From: JANYCG01 sp031386665
GTDB lineage: Bacteria; Pseudomonadota; Gammaproteobacteria; Burkholderiales; Burkholderiaceae_C
Assembly: GCA_031386665.1 (NCBI GenBank)
Contig: JANNCN010000056.1
Span: 1-64,000, forward strand
DNA: 64,000 nt
Direction: 5' to 3'
The notes beneath the pieces were generated by a model. The model made no database searches. It had not been told where the DNA came from and worked only from the letters and a program-made list of their open reading frames with translations. The position numbers and the translations under genes were made by a program. This document shows positions 35,462 to 42,830 of the stretch, piece by piece (the first letter of the stretch is position 1; every line of letters starts with the position of its first letter).

Positions 35462-36232
35462 ATGATCAACAAAATAGCAAGCAGCGTGGCCGATGCGCTT
35501 GAAGGCACTCCAGACGGTGCCACTGTGCTGATTGGCGGCTTTGGCACGGCAGGCATTCCTGATGAACTGATTGACGGGCTGATTGTCCAAGGCGCCAAAG
35601 ACCTGACGGTGGTCAACAACAACGCGGGCAACGGCGATACGGGGCTGGCGGCCCTTTTGAAGGCGGGCCGTGTGCGCAAAATCATTTGCAGCTTTCCGCG
35701 CCAAGCAGATTCCTACGTGTTTGACGCGCTTTACCGCGCAGGCAAGCTAGAGCTTGAACTGGTGCCGCAAGGCAACCTGGCTGAACGCATTCGCGCTGCC
35801 GGGGCCGGAATTGGCGCATTTTTTACCCCCACCGGTTACGGCACCGAGCTTGCCAAAAACAACGACGGCAGCCTGAAAGAAACGCGGGAGATCAATGGAC
35901 GCCATTACGTGCTTGAATTTCCCATCTATGGCGACCTGGCCCTCATCAAAGCCGAGCGTGGCGACCGCTGGGGTAACCTCACCTACCGCATGGCAGCGCG
36001 CAATTTTGGCCCGGTCATGGCCACGGCCTGCAAAAAGACCGTCGCGACCGTGCATGAGATTGTCGAATTGGGCGAGTTAAACCCTGAGCACATCATCACC
36101 CCTGGCATTTTTGTGCACCAAATCGTCAAAATCAACCGCGTGGCGACACAGGCTGGCGGCTTTAGTGCGACGGCCAACACCGTACCGACAGCATCGATCA
36201 CAACTCCCACCTTGGCCAAAGGCACCACATGA
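35462..36232 (+). CDS. pcaI: 3-oxoadipate CoA-transferase subunit A
   Basis: Alpha subunit of a class I CoA transferase, which moves CoA from succinyl-CoA to 3-oxoadipate. The glycine-rich VLIGGFGTAGIPDELIDGL and NNNAGNGDTGLAALLKAGRVRKIICSF are typical. The ATG at 35462 gives 256 residues. It overlaps subunit B by four bases (ATGA) and the thiolase pcaF follows, which supports the beta-ketoadipate assignment over an acetoacetate one. Confidence 0.88.
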   Translation: MINKIASSVADALEGTPDGATVLIGGFGTAGIPDELIDGLIVQGAKDLTVVNNNAGNGDTGLAALLKAGRVRKIICSFPRQADSYVFDALYRAGKLELELVPQGNLAERIRAAGAGIGAFFTPTGYGTELAKNNDGSLKETREINGRHYVLEFPIYGDLALIKAERGDRWGNLTYRMAARNFGPVMATACKKTVATVHEIVELGELNPEHIITPGIFVHQIVKINRVATQAGGFSATANTVPTASITTPTLAKGTT

Positions 36233-36891
36233 GCAGCTACCAAAAACGCAGCAAAGACGAGCTTGCCAAGCGCGTGGCTCAAGACATTCCTGAGGGGGCC
36301 ACCGTCAACTTGGGCATCGGCATGCCGACCCTGGTGGCCAACCACATCGCCCAAGACCGTGAAGTGCTGCTGCACAGCGAAAACGGCATTTTGGGCATGG
36401 GCCCAGCACCTGCTGAAGGGATGGAGGACTACGATCTCATCAACGCGGGCAAACAACCCGTCACCCTGCAAAAAGGCGGTGCCTTTTTTCACCATGCGGA
36501 CAGCTTTGGCATGATGCGCGGCGGCCATCTGGACATTTGCGTGCTGGGCGCGTTTCAAGTGTCTGCCACGGGCGATTTGGCCAATTGGAGCACCGGCGAA
36601 GCGGGGTCCATTCCCGCAGTCGGCGGCGCGATGGATTTGGCGATTGGGGCCAAACAAACGTGGGTGATGATGGATTTGCTCACCAAATCGGGGACAAGCA
36701 AAGTGGTCAAGGCCTGCAGCTACCCGCTGACTGGCATTGGCTGCGTGAAACGCATTTACTCTGAACTGGCCACCTTGGCCTGCACAGCCAGTGGACTTGC
36801 ACTGATTGACAAGGTCGATGGCCTGAACCACGACGAGCTTGAAAAACTCATTGGCTTGCCCATCGCCACCGCCATTAACCCATCACTTTAA
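36229..36891 (+). CDS. pcaJ: 3-oxoadipate CoA-transferase subunit B
   Basis: Beta subunit of the same CoA transferase, 220 residues. The catalytic Glu lies in LLHSENGILGMGP, after NLGIGMPTLVANHI, as expected in class I enzymes. The ATG overlaps the pcaI stop, giving coupled synthesis of a 1:1 complex. pcaF starts 11 bases after its stop. Confidence 0.9.
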   Translation: MSSYQKRSKDELAKRVAQDIPEGATVNLGIGMPTLVANHIAQDREVLLHSENGILGMGPAPAEGMEDYDLINAGKQPVTLQKGGAFFHHADSFGMMRGGHLDICVLGAFQVSATGDLANWSTGEAGSIPAVGGAMDLAIGAKQTWVMMDLLTKSGTSKVVKACSYPLTGIGCVKRIYSELATLACTASGLALIDKVDGLNHDELEKLIGLPIATAINPSL

Positions 36892-36902
36892 AAGACGTTT
36901 TC

Positions 36903-38111
36903 ATGACCCAAAACCAGGCATTCATTTGCGATGCCATTCGCACCCCCTTTGGTCGCTACGGCGGCGCTCTCTCCAGCGTGCGCACAGACGATTTGGGCGC
37001 TGTTCCGCTCAAAGCGCTGATGGCCCGCAACCCCAATGTCGATTGGCTGGCTGTGACCGACGTGATTTATGGCTGCGTCAACCAGGCGGGGGAAGACAAC
37101 CGCAACGTCGCTCGCATGTCCAGCCTGTTGGCGGGCTTGCCCTTAGAGACGCCGGGCTCCACCATCAACCGACTGTGCGGCTCGGGCATGGACGCCGTGG
37201 GCACAGCCGCACGTGCCATCAAGGCGGGCGAGGCGGGTTTGATGATTGCAGGCGGCGTTGAAAGCATGAGCCGAGCGCCCTTTGTCATGGCCAAGGCCGA
37301 AAGCGCCTTCAGCCGCGCGGCGCAAATGTACGACACCACCATCGGCTGGCGCTTTGTCAACAAGCTGATGAAGGAAAAGTACGGCGTAGACGCCATGCCT
37401 GAAACCGCCGAAAACGTGGCGGCTGACTACAAAATCAGCCGTGAAGACCAGGACAAAATGGCGCTGGCCTCGCAACTCAAGGCCGTGGCCGCGCAAAAAT
37501 CCGGCTTTTTTGACGCCGAGATCACCCCGGTGACCATTCCTCAGAAAAAGGGCGATGCTATCGTCGTCAGCAAAGACGAACACCCCCGTGAAACGTCGAT
37601 GGAAGCGCTTGCCAAGCTCAAAGGCGCCGTCAAACCCGAAGGCAGCGTGACGGCAGGCAACGCCAGCGGCGTGAACGACGGAGCCTGCGCCTTGCTGATC
37701 GCCAACGACGCGGCGGCCAAAGCCAATGGACTCACCCCCCGCGCCCGCATCGTCGGCATGGCCACTGCGGGCGTGCCCCCGCGCATCATGGGCATTGGCC
37801 CCGCGCCCGCCACACAAAAAGTGTTGGCCCTGACTGGCCTCACATTGGCGCAAATGGACGTGATCGAGCTCAACGAAGCCTTTGCCGCGCAGGGCCTGGC
37901 CGTGCTGCGCCTACTTGGCCTGCAAGACGACGACCCTCGCGTCAACCCCAACGGCGGCGCGATTGCGCTGGGGCACCCGTTAGGTGCATCCGGTGCGCGG
38001 CTGGTCACCACGGCTGTCAATCAGCTTCACCGAGTCAAAGGGCGTTACGCGTTGTGCACGATGTGCATTGGCGTGGGGCAGGGGATTGCGATGGTGATTG
38101 AGCGGGTTTGA
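36903..38111 (+). CDS. pcaF: 3-oxoadipyl-CoA thiolase
   Basis: Cleaves 3-oxoadipyl-CoA to succinyl-CoA and acetyl-CoA, the final step of aromatic degradation by the beta-ketoadipate pathway. The 402 residues have the active-site Cys in NRLCGSGMDAVGTAARAIKAGEA, the PcaF-like GGVESMSRAPFVMAKAE, the histidine motif GGAIALGHPLGASGAR and the C-terminal CTMCIGVGQG. Gene order pcaIJF is a recognised cluster. Confidence 0.92.
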   Translation: MTQNQAFICDAIRTPFGRYGGALSSVRTDDLGAVPLKALMARNPNVDWLAVTDVIYGCVNQAGEDNRNVARMSSLLAGLPLETPGSTINRLCGSGMDAVGTAARAIKAGEAGLMIAGGVESMSRAPFVMAKAESAFSRAAQMYDTTIGWRFVNKLMKEKYGVDAMPETAENVAADYKISREDQDKMALASQLKAVAAQKSGFFDAEITPVTIPQKKGDAIVVSKDEHPRETSMEALAKLKGAVKPEGSVTAGNASGVNDGACALLIANDAAAKANGLTPRARIVGMATAGVPPRIMGIGPAPATQKVLALTGLTLAQMDVIELNEAFAAQGLAVLRLLGLQDDDPRVNPNGGAIALGHPLGASGARLVTTAVNQLHRVKGRYALCTMCIGVGQGIAMVIERV

Positions 38112-38165
38112 GCGGGCTGCTGTGTGCAATTGCTCACGACTCAAGGGTGCGAGCCTAGAAGCGCG

Positions 38166-39023
38166 GTGAAAGAGCTGCACGCATTGGTGGACTATGAAAA
38201 TGTCCAGCCCACACTTGACGAATTGGGAAAGCTCGCGCCAGGGTTTACCGATGTCTGGTTGTTCCACGGCCCGCATCAAATTCAAAGAGCCGCTCAATTT
38301 GCCGAAGATCGCGCGCGCGTAACGACGGTGCCACGGTCCGGCGCGGGCCCTAACGCGCTGGATTTTCATCTTTCGTTTTATATGGGCTATGTGGCTGCCA
38401 AGCATCCGGACGCTCGGTTGGTGATTGTGGCCAATGACAAAGGTTACGACCCCATGATTGCCCATGCCAACCTGTTGGGCTTCACGGCTGTACGAGTGGG
38501 TTACAAAGCCAAGCCCGCACCCCAGGCAAAGGCGGCACCTGCTAAAAAGGGAGTGACAGCGACAGTGCCCACACCGGCCACGAAAGTGGTTACCCCAGCG
38601 GCGTCGGCAAAGGCTGTTGCCAAAAAAGTAGCGGTTACGGGCCTACGTGCAGTAGTAGCGAGAACGTCCAAAGCGCCGGCCAAGAAGGCTGCTGCAAAGA
38701 AAATTGCACCGCAACGGGCGGCAGCAAAAAAGGTGACTGTTAAACCTTCGGCGAAGAACTCACCCGCACCCAATCAGACAAAGCCCGCAGCAGCAACGGT
38801 AGCCATGGCGACCAGCCCAGACCCGAAGACGCTTGCCCGCATTCAAAATGGCTTGACCAAGATGGGCAACAATGCGCCACACAAGCTTATGCCATTTTTG
38901 CGACATGTCGGTGCGTTGCTGGGGAAGGGCAGCTCAGCAGAGCAGATTGACGCAATGGTAGCCAAGTTGAAGGCGGCAGGTGTCGTGCGGGTGGCTGGCG
39001 ATTTGGTGCTGTACCAAGTTTGA
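38166..39023 (+). CDS. PIN/NYN-like domain protein with Lys/Ala-rich tail
   Basis: The N-terminal domain (about residues 1-120) has VDYENVQP at its start, SGAGPNALDFHLSFYMGYVA in the middle and LVIVANDKGYDPMI near its end. This is the acidic-residue layout of PIN/NYN-type nucleases. A region of about 120 residues rich in Lys, Ala, Pro and Thr follows, like histone H1 or AlgP-type tails. A compact helical C-terminal domain (KLMPFLRHVGALLGKGSSAEQIDAMVAKLKAAGVV) ends it. The GTG at 38166 is the likely start. It is followed by toxin-antitoxin genes. Function is inferred as a nucleic-acid-binding nuclease, not shown. Confidence 0.7.
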   Translation: MKELHALVDYENVQPTLDELGKLAPGFTDVWLFHGPHQIQRAAQFAEDRARVTTVPRSGAGPNALDFHLSFYMGYVAAKHPDARLVIVANDKGYDPMIAHANLLGFTAVRVGYKAKPAPQAKAAPAKKGVTATVPTPATKVVTPAASAKAVAKKVAVTGLRAVVARTSKAPAKKAAAKKIAPQRAAAKKVTVKPSAKNSPAPNQTKPAAATVAMATSPDPKTLARIQNGLTKMGNNAPHKLMPFLRHVGALLGKGSSAEQIDAMVAKLKAAGVVRVAGDLVLYQV

Positions 39024-39167
39024 GGCCGTGACTTACTAGTTTGCCGCTTGAAGTGAATTTTGTTGATACCCAGGTTAACTATTGCATTTTTCAGACAGTG
39101 CGAGTGAGCAGTCATTCCCGTCGCTCTCAATCAAATTGGTATTAAGAGTTTAAACACCAGCCCATCC

Positions 39168-39263
39168 AGATCAGGTCGACGGGGCGCTCGGCGTAGCGGC
39201 ATCAAGAAGGAGGCCGCAGGCCGGGTGACAGCCGCGTAGCTGAGTGCGCCGTCGGCCTGGTCT
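39168..39263 (+). ncRNA. Long imperfect stem-loop, possible structured RNA or palindromic repeat
   Basis: A 32-bp arm at 39168-39199 pairs with 39232-39263, with 28 of 32 positions paired (four as G-U) and four mismatches. The 32-base loop contains its own hairpin (GGCC / GGCC around GCA). All four wobble pairs are G-U when read from the + strand. It lies in the 306-base gap between the PIN/NYN gene and hicB. The rest of the gap holds no gene. Confidence 0.45.
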
Positions 39264-39329
39264 ACCCCGCCAGCATTGAGGTCACTGCTTGCCTGTTGCC
39301 TGCCTTAAACGCATCAAGTGTGACGCACC

Positions 39330-39728
39330 TTACCCCGCCATCGCCTGCCGCGCCGCCTGCACCAAAAACCCACTGCGCGTTGCGCCATGGCTTTTGGCGT
39401 ATTCGTCAATCCGGCTCAGTAGTAAGCGCGGTACGGTGATATTGATTTTTTCGGCAGGGCCGAGGTATTTTTCGACTGGCACGTCCACCACAGCCCAAAC
39501 CCACCCATTGAAGTCCGGGTCTTTTTGGTGTTTGGCGATGGATTTAGCGGGTGGAATGTCCAAGCCGTCCTCAATCAGGGTTTCGCAATGCAGGTCAATC
39601 GCCTCTTGCGCATTTTGAATCGCCTCATCCAGCGTCTCCCCGGCACTGAAGCACCCCGGCAAATCTGGAACCACCACCCCAAAAGCGGACTTTTTGGTCG
39701 CGGGTTCAATGGCAATGATGAATTTCAT
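39330..39728 (-). CDS. hicB: HicB family antitoxin
   Basis: A 132-residue antitoxin. The N-terminal partial RNase H-like domain (FGVVVPDLPGCFSAGETLDEAIQNAQEAIDLHCE) is characteristic of HicB, and the C-terminal INITVPRLLLSRIDEYAKSHGATRSGFLVQAA is a ribbon-helix-helix DNA-binding domain, so it should repress its own promoter. It lies 20 bases after hicA on the same strand. Confidence 0.92.
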   Translation of the reverse strand: MKFIIAIEPATKKSAFGVVVPDLPGCFSAGETLDEAIQNAQEAIDLHCETLIEDGLDIPPAKSIAKHQKDPDFNGWVWAVVDVPVEKYLGPAEKINITVPRLLLSRIDEYAKSHGATRSGFLVQAARQAMAG

Positions 39729-39748
39729 ACGGACTCCTTCAATTCATG

Positions 39749-39955
39749 TCACTTTAGATTGGCCTGTTTCAGCAGTTTGTGAACCAGCCCCTTGCCCAAA
39801 TCTGACTTTGGGTGGGGCACGCTGATGTGTCCGCCTTTCCCAAAATGAACAAAGATGTGATGGCTGCCCTTAACAGCTCGTAACGTCCACCCCTGCTGTT
39901 CAAGCAGTTTGACAAGGGCTTTGCTATTTATGGTGGGTATTATAACCACCAACAA
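39749..39955 (-). CDS. hicA: HicA family toxin (unclear start codon)
   Basis: A small mRNA-interferase toxin. NSKALVKLLEQQGWTLRAVKGSHHIFVHFGKGGHISVPHPKSDL matches the HicA double-stranded-RNA-binding-like fold, including the catalytic His in GSHH. The codon where HicA proteins normally start (Met before Asn-Ser-Lys) is ATA here, so translation would need an upstream TTG or GTG at 39949-39955 with a weak ribosome site. It may be silenced or use a rare start. Confidence 0.8.
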   Translation of the reverse strand: MLVVIIPTINSKALVKLLEQQGWTLRAVKGSHHIFVHFGKGGHISVPHPKSDLGKGLVHKLLKQANLK

Positions 39956-40070
39956 CCTACTTGCCGCGCGCTACAAGTGACCATGTTCACTCAGCGAAAC
40001 TGGGACAATCCTGGTGTTTTTTGAAAATCTTCTTAAAATGGCAAATCATCATAAGTCGTAATTTTTTGCC

Positions 40071-40316
40071 ATGAACCCCACAAGTAACCTCTCCAATGGC
40101 AGAGTTGTCGTCCCTGCCGCTTTGCGGGCGCAGCTTGATCTGCGTGACGGCGACCAATTGATTTGGTCGACCCGCAATGGCGATTTGGTGGCCACCACCC
40201 GTCGCGCTCAGTTGCTCAAGGCTCAAGCGTTATTCCAAAAATTCGTACCAACGATGTCGGCATCTGCCGCTGATGAGTTGATGGCGGAGCGCAGGGCAGA
40301 GGCTGACCGGTCGTGA
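40071..40316 (+). CDS. AbrB/MazE-type antitoxin
   Basis: An 81-residue SpoVT-AbrB swapped-hairpin protein: NGRVVVPAALRAQLDLRDGDQLIW followed by a helical C-terminus (ADELMAERRAEADRS) that would bind the toxin. Its stop overlaps the PIN toxin gene by four bases (GTGA), as expected for a coupled antitoxin-toxin pair. Confidence 0.88.
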   Translation: MNPTSNLSNGRVVVPAALRAQLDLRDGDQLIWSTRNGDLVATTRRAQLLKAQALFQKFVPTMSASAADELMAERRAEADRS

Positions 40317-40735
40317 GCAAAAAAGTAACCCAAGGCACGCTTTTGGACGCATCGGCGGTGCTGGCGTTTTTGCAGGGCGAGCCGGGGGCCGAGATGGTGC
40401 GTGTTGCGCTGGAAGCAGACCATTGCTGGGTTGGTGCCGCGAACCAAGCGGAAATCATCGCCAAATCGATTGATCGTGGTGTTGACACTGCAAGTCTGAC
40501 GGCGGTTTTGGCCGACTTGGCCTACACCGTGGTTGCGATCACGCCCGAAGATGGAGCGCAAGCCGGCTGGTTGCGCCAGCAAACCCGCGCAATTGGGCTG
40601 AGTTTAGGCGACCGCCTTTGCCTGGCGCAGGCGCAACGCTTGAAAGCCAGAGTGTTGACGGCAGACCGCCCTTGGTTGAACGTCGCCTTGGACCTAGGCC
40701 TGACGATTCAATGCATTCGGCCCAATGGGCATTGA
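40313..40735 (+). CDS. vapC: PIN domain toxin, VapC family
   Basis: A 140-residue PIN-domain ribonuclease. The acidic residues of the active site are in LLDASAVLAFL, NQAEIIAKSI, LGDRLCLAQA and LTADRPW. The start codon is GTG overlapping the antitoxin stop. It pairs with the AbrB-type antitoxin encoded just before it. Confidence 0.9.
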   Translation: MSKKVTQGTLLDASAVLAFLQGEPGAEMVRVALEADHCWVGAANQAEIIAKSIDRGVDTASLTAVLADLAYTVVAITPEDGAQAGWLRQQTRAIGLSLGDRLCLAQAQRLKARVLTADRPWLNVALDLGLTIQCIRPNGH

Positions 40736-40742
40736 AAACACC

Positions 40743-41177
40743 CTAAACCCCCAACACCACCAACTGATCCGCCCTTGCCTGCGGTACGCAAAGTGCCGCA
40801 ATACCCTGATCCAGCGTCACAAAACGCGCATCGTGCGCGACGGCGAGGGCGAGTAAATAAACATCCGTGAGCTGGGCTGGGCGCACGGTGTAAGTCCAAT
40901 CGATGGCCTGGGTGGTGGCTGTGTTCACGTCGTCTGCCCAAAACTCGTGCAATGGGTTTTGCATCGCTTGGCGCAGGCCCGCCACGACTTGCTGAATGGG
41001 CAGGCGGTTAGGGTAGCTGGGTTGCGACAAAACTCGGATGCAGCCGTTCACGGTGATCGGGCAACTCGCCCAGCCCGCACCCCCATGGGTTTGCAGCCAA
41101 TCGGCGGTGAGCTGGTGGTGGATGTGGCTGGCATCCAGCAGGGCAATCAAAACGCTGGTGTCAAGCAAGGAGCGCAC
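40743..41177 (-). CDS. vapC: PIN domain toxin, VapC family (second copy)
   Basis: A second PIN-domain ribonuclease of about 144 residues, unrelated in detail to the first. Active-site acids are in LLDTSVLIALLDASH, the TDVYLLALAVAHDARFVTLDQG block and the Asp of FWADDV. The GTG at 41177 puts the Asp motif at the usual distance; a TTG at 41192 is also open. It follows the ribbon-helix-helix antitoxin gene and its 3' end meets that of the first vapC. Confidence 0.88.
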   Translation of the reverse strand: MRSLLDTSVLIALLDASHIHHQLTADWLQTHGGAGWASCPITVNGCIRVLSQPSYPNRLPIQQVVAGLRQAMQNPLHEFWADDVNTATTQAIDWTYTVRPAQLTDVYLLALAVAHDARFVTLDQGIAALCVPQARADQLVVLGV

Positions 41178-41233
41178 TAAAAATTCGTCCAAAATGAATC
41201 AAAAACGGTTCAGTTCGAGGTTCAACGCGCGGG

Positions 41234-41497
41234 TCAATCGCCAAGCTCATCACGAATGCTGCGAACCATGTCGTTGGTGACGATGTTGCCACCGCTGATC
41301 AAAGGCGAAAAGCCGTAAACCGCCTTGGCCTTGGAAACTTTGTGTGCGGTGATGGGCACATCGGAATGCGCCAATCCAAGCGCGATTGCGCGGCGCATCA
41401 TGTCCGAGATCACCCGCCCCGCTGTGGAATGGCTGGACTGAGCCAAGGCTTTGGTTGCGGCGAGCACGTCGGTGTCAATATCGAGGGTAGTGCGCAT
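41234..41497 (-). CDS. vapB: VapB-type ribbon-helix-helix antitoxin
   Basis: An 87-residue protein with an N-terminal ribbon-helix-helix (MRTTLDIDTDVLAATKALAQSSHSTAGRVISDMMRRA) and a C-terminal toxin-binding tail with GFSPLISGGNIVTNDMVRSIRDE. It precedes the second vapC by about 55 bases. It should bind its own promoter. Confidence 0.87.
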   Translation of the reverse strand: MRTTLDIDTDVLAATKALAQSSHSTAGRVISDMMRRAIALGLAHSDVPITAHKVSKAKAVYGFSPLISGGNIVTNDMVRSIRDELGD

Positions 41498-41591
41498 GAT
41501 GCGATTGTATCTGATGCAATTGCATCAGATGCGAACGTGCTTTCACGAATTTGAAATAAGTGTGTGCTCTAGACATAGTTGCCTGAAAAAC

Positions 41592-41714
41592 GATATATTA
41601 ATAATAGCAAACTATCTATATTATTCGAGAGCTAGAGGCCTATTTTTGTGTGAATTTTGGTCAAAATCGAGTTTTTAGTGTTTTTGAGGCAATATTTACC
41701 ACAAATGTGGTAAA
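41592..41714 (-). repeat. Dispersed AT-rich repeat, copy D
   Basis: Inverted relative to copies A and C. Starts with AATAATAGCAAACTATCTAT, then TTCGAGAGCTAGAGGCCTAT, an AT-rich spacer, and ends with the same TTTACCACA / TGTGGTAAA palindrome (41695-41714) seen in copy C. The outer half of the terminal hairpin is missing, and just upstream a fragment CTCTAGACATAGTTGC resembles a broken inverted core. It lies between divergent vapB and the dehydrogenase gene; the rest of the 41498-41872 gap holds no gene. Confidence 0.85.
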
Positions 41715-41872
41715 ACTACGGTGTTTTGCACTTTCGCGCAAAAATTAACCGCCAAGCCGATTGGACGCGTCTCCACCGCCTCGAAAAACTGATTTCCCCC
41801 TACGCGCCTTGCCCAGGCTTACAAATCTGCCACACTTTGCTCCTTCAAGACTCTAGGGTGAGAACGTTGGCA

Positions 41873-42796
41873 ATGACACACAAAATTGGTTGGATTGGTT
41901 TGGGTCGCATGGGCGAGGCGATGGTGAAGCGGCTGCTGAAAGGCGGGTTTGCGGTCAGCGTGTGGAACCGCACGGCAGCCAAGGCGCTGCCATTGGTGGA
42001 ATACGGCGCCAGCGTGGCTGCGGCCAGGCAAGACTTGGCGGCTTGCGACGTGGTGTTCACCATGGTCTCCACCACCGACGACCTGAAGGAAGTGCTGTTT
42101 GGCGACGGCGGCCTGGTGGCGGGAAGTGCGCTGCCCAAGGTCGTGGTCGACAGCTCGTCCATCTCGCAAGAAGGATCGGCGGAGATTCGCCAGCGGCTTG
42201 AATCACTGGGCGTTGCCTACCTGTGCACACCGGTGTCGGGCAACGCCAAAGTGGCCAAAGCGGGCAAGCTGCTGATGGTGTCCAGCGGCCCACGGCCCCT
42301 GTACGACATGGCTGAACCGTATTTGCAAGCCATGGCCCGCAAGGTCATGTGGGTGGGCGAGGGCGAGTTGGCCCGTATTTGGAAGATCGCGCACAACACC
42401 ATGTTCGGCGTGGTGATTCAAAACCTGTGCGAAATCACCGTGCTGGCTGAAAAAGCGGGCATACCGCGCCATGTTTTCTTGGAGTCGATCAACGACTCGG
42501 TGCTGGGGTCGATGTACACCCGCTACAAGACCCCGGTTTTGACCAACTTGACGTTTGATCAGGTCACCTTCACCCCCAAGCTGCTGCTCAAAGATATGGA
42601 TTTAGGCATGGCCGCCGCCAAAGCCTATGGCGTCGCCATGCCAGCGGCGGCGGCCACGCGCGAGTCGGTTGCGCGCATGGTGGGCCGGGGGCACGACAAC
42701 GTTGACTTTGCCATTTTGTTGCAAGAAACCGCACAGGATGCCAACTTGGCCTTGGTGTCTGAAAACAAGGTGATTGACGACGGTTTGCAAGCTTGA
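41873..42796 (+). CDS. NAD(P)-dependent dehydrogenase, HIBADH family
   Basis: A 307-residue beta-hydroxyacid dehydrogenase of the 3-hydroxyisobutyrate/tartronate semialdehyde reductase family. The N-terminal Rossmann motif GWIGLGRMG, the substrate-site VSGNAKVAKAGKLLMVSSG and the catalytic Lys region WKIAHNTM are in place. The ATG at 41873 removes a long unrelated leader. It opens the catabolic island. The exact substrate is unknown. Confidence 0.88.
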   Translation: MTHKIGWIGLGRMGEAMVKRLLKGGFAVSVWNRTAAKALPLVEYGASVAAARQDLAACDVVFTMVSTTDDLKEVLFGDGGLVAGSALPKVVVDSSSISQEGSAEIRQRLESLGVAYLCTPVSGNAKVAKAGKLLMVSSGPRPLYDMAEPYLQAMARKVMWVGEGELARIWKIAHNTMFGVVIQNLCEITVLAEKAGIPRHVFLESINDSVLGSMYTRYKTPVLTNLTFDQVTFTPKLLLKDMDLGMAAAKAYGVAMPAAAATRESVARMVGRGHDNVDFAILLQETAQDANLALVSENKVIDDGLQA

Positions 42797-42830
42797 ACTG
42801 AACTGAACTCAACTGAAGCGAGCGCAGCCC

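Noticed and set aside
35983..36831. Open frame of 282 codons on the - strand
   Set aside because: Antisense to pcaI-pcaJ, which are unmistakable CoA transferase subunits.
39168..41497. Integron cassette array with attC sites
   Set aside because: The stem-loop and gaps lack the GTTRRRY/RYYYAAC core sites, and no integrase gene is present.
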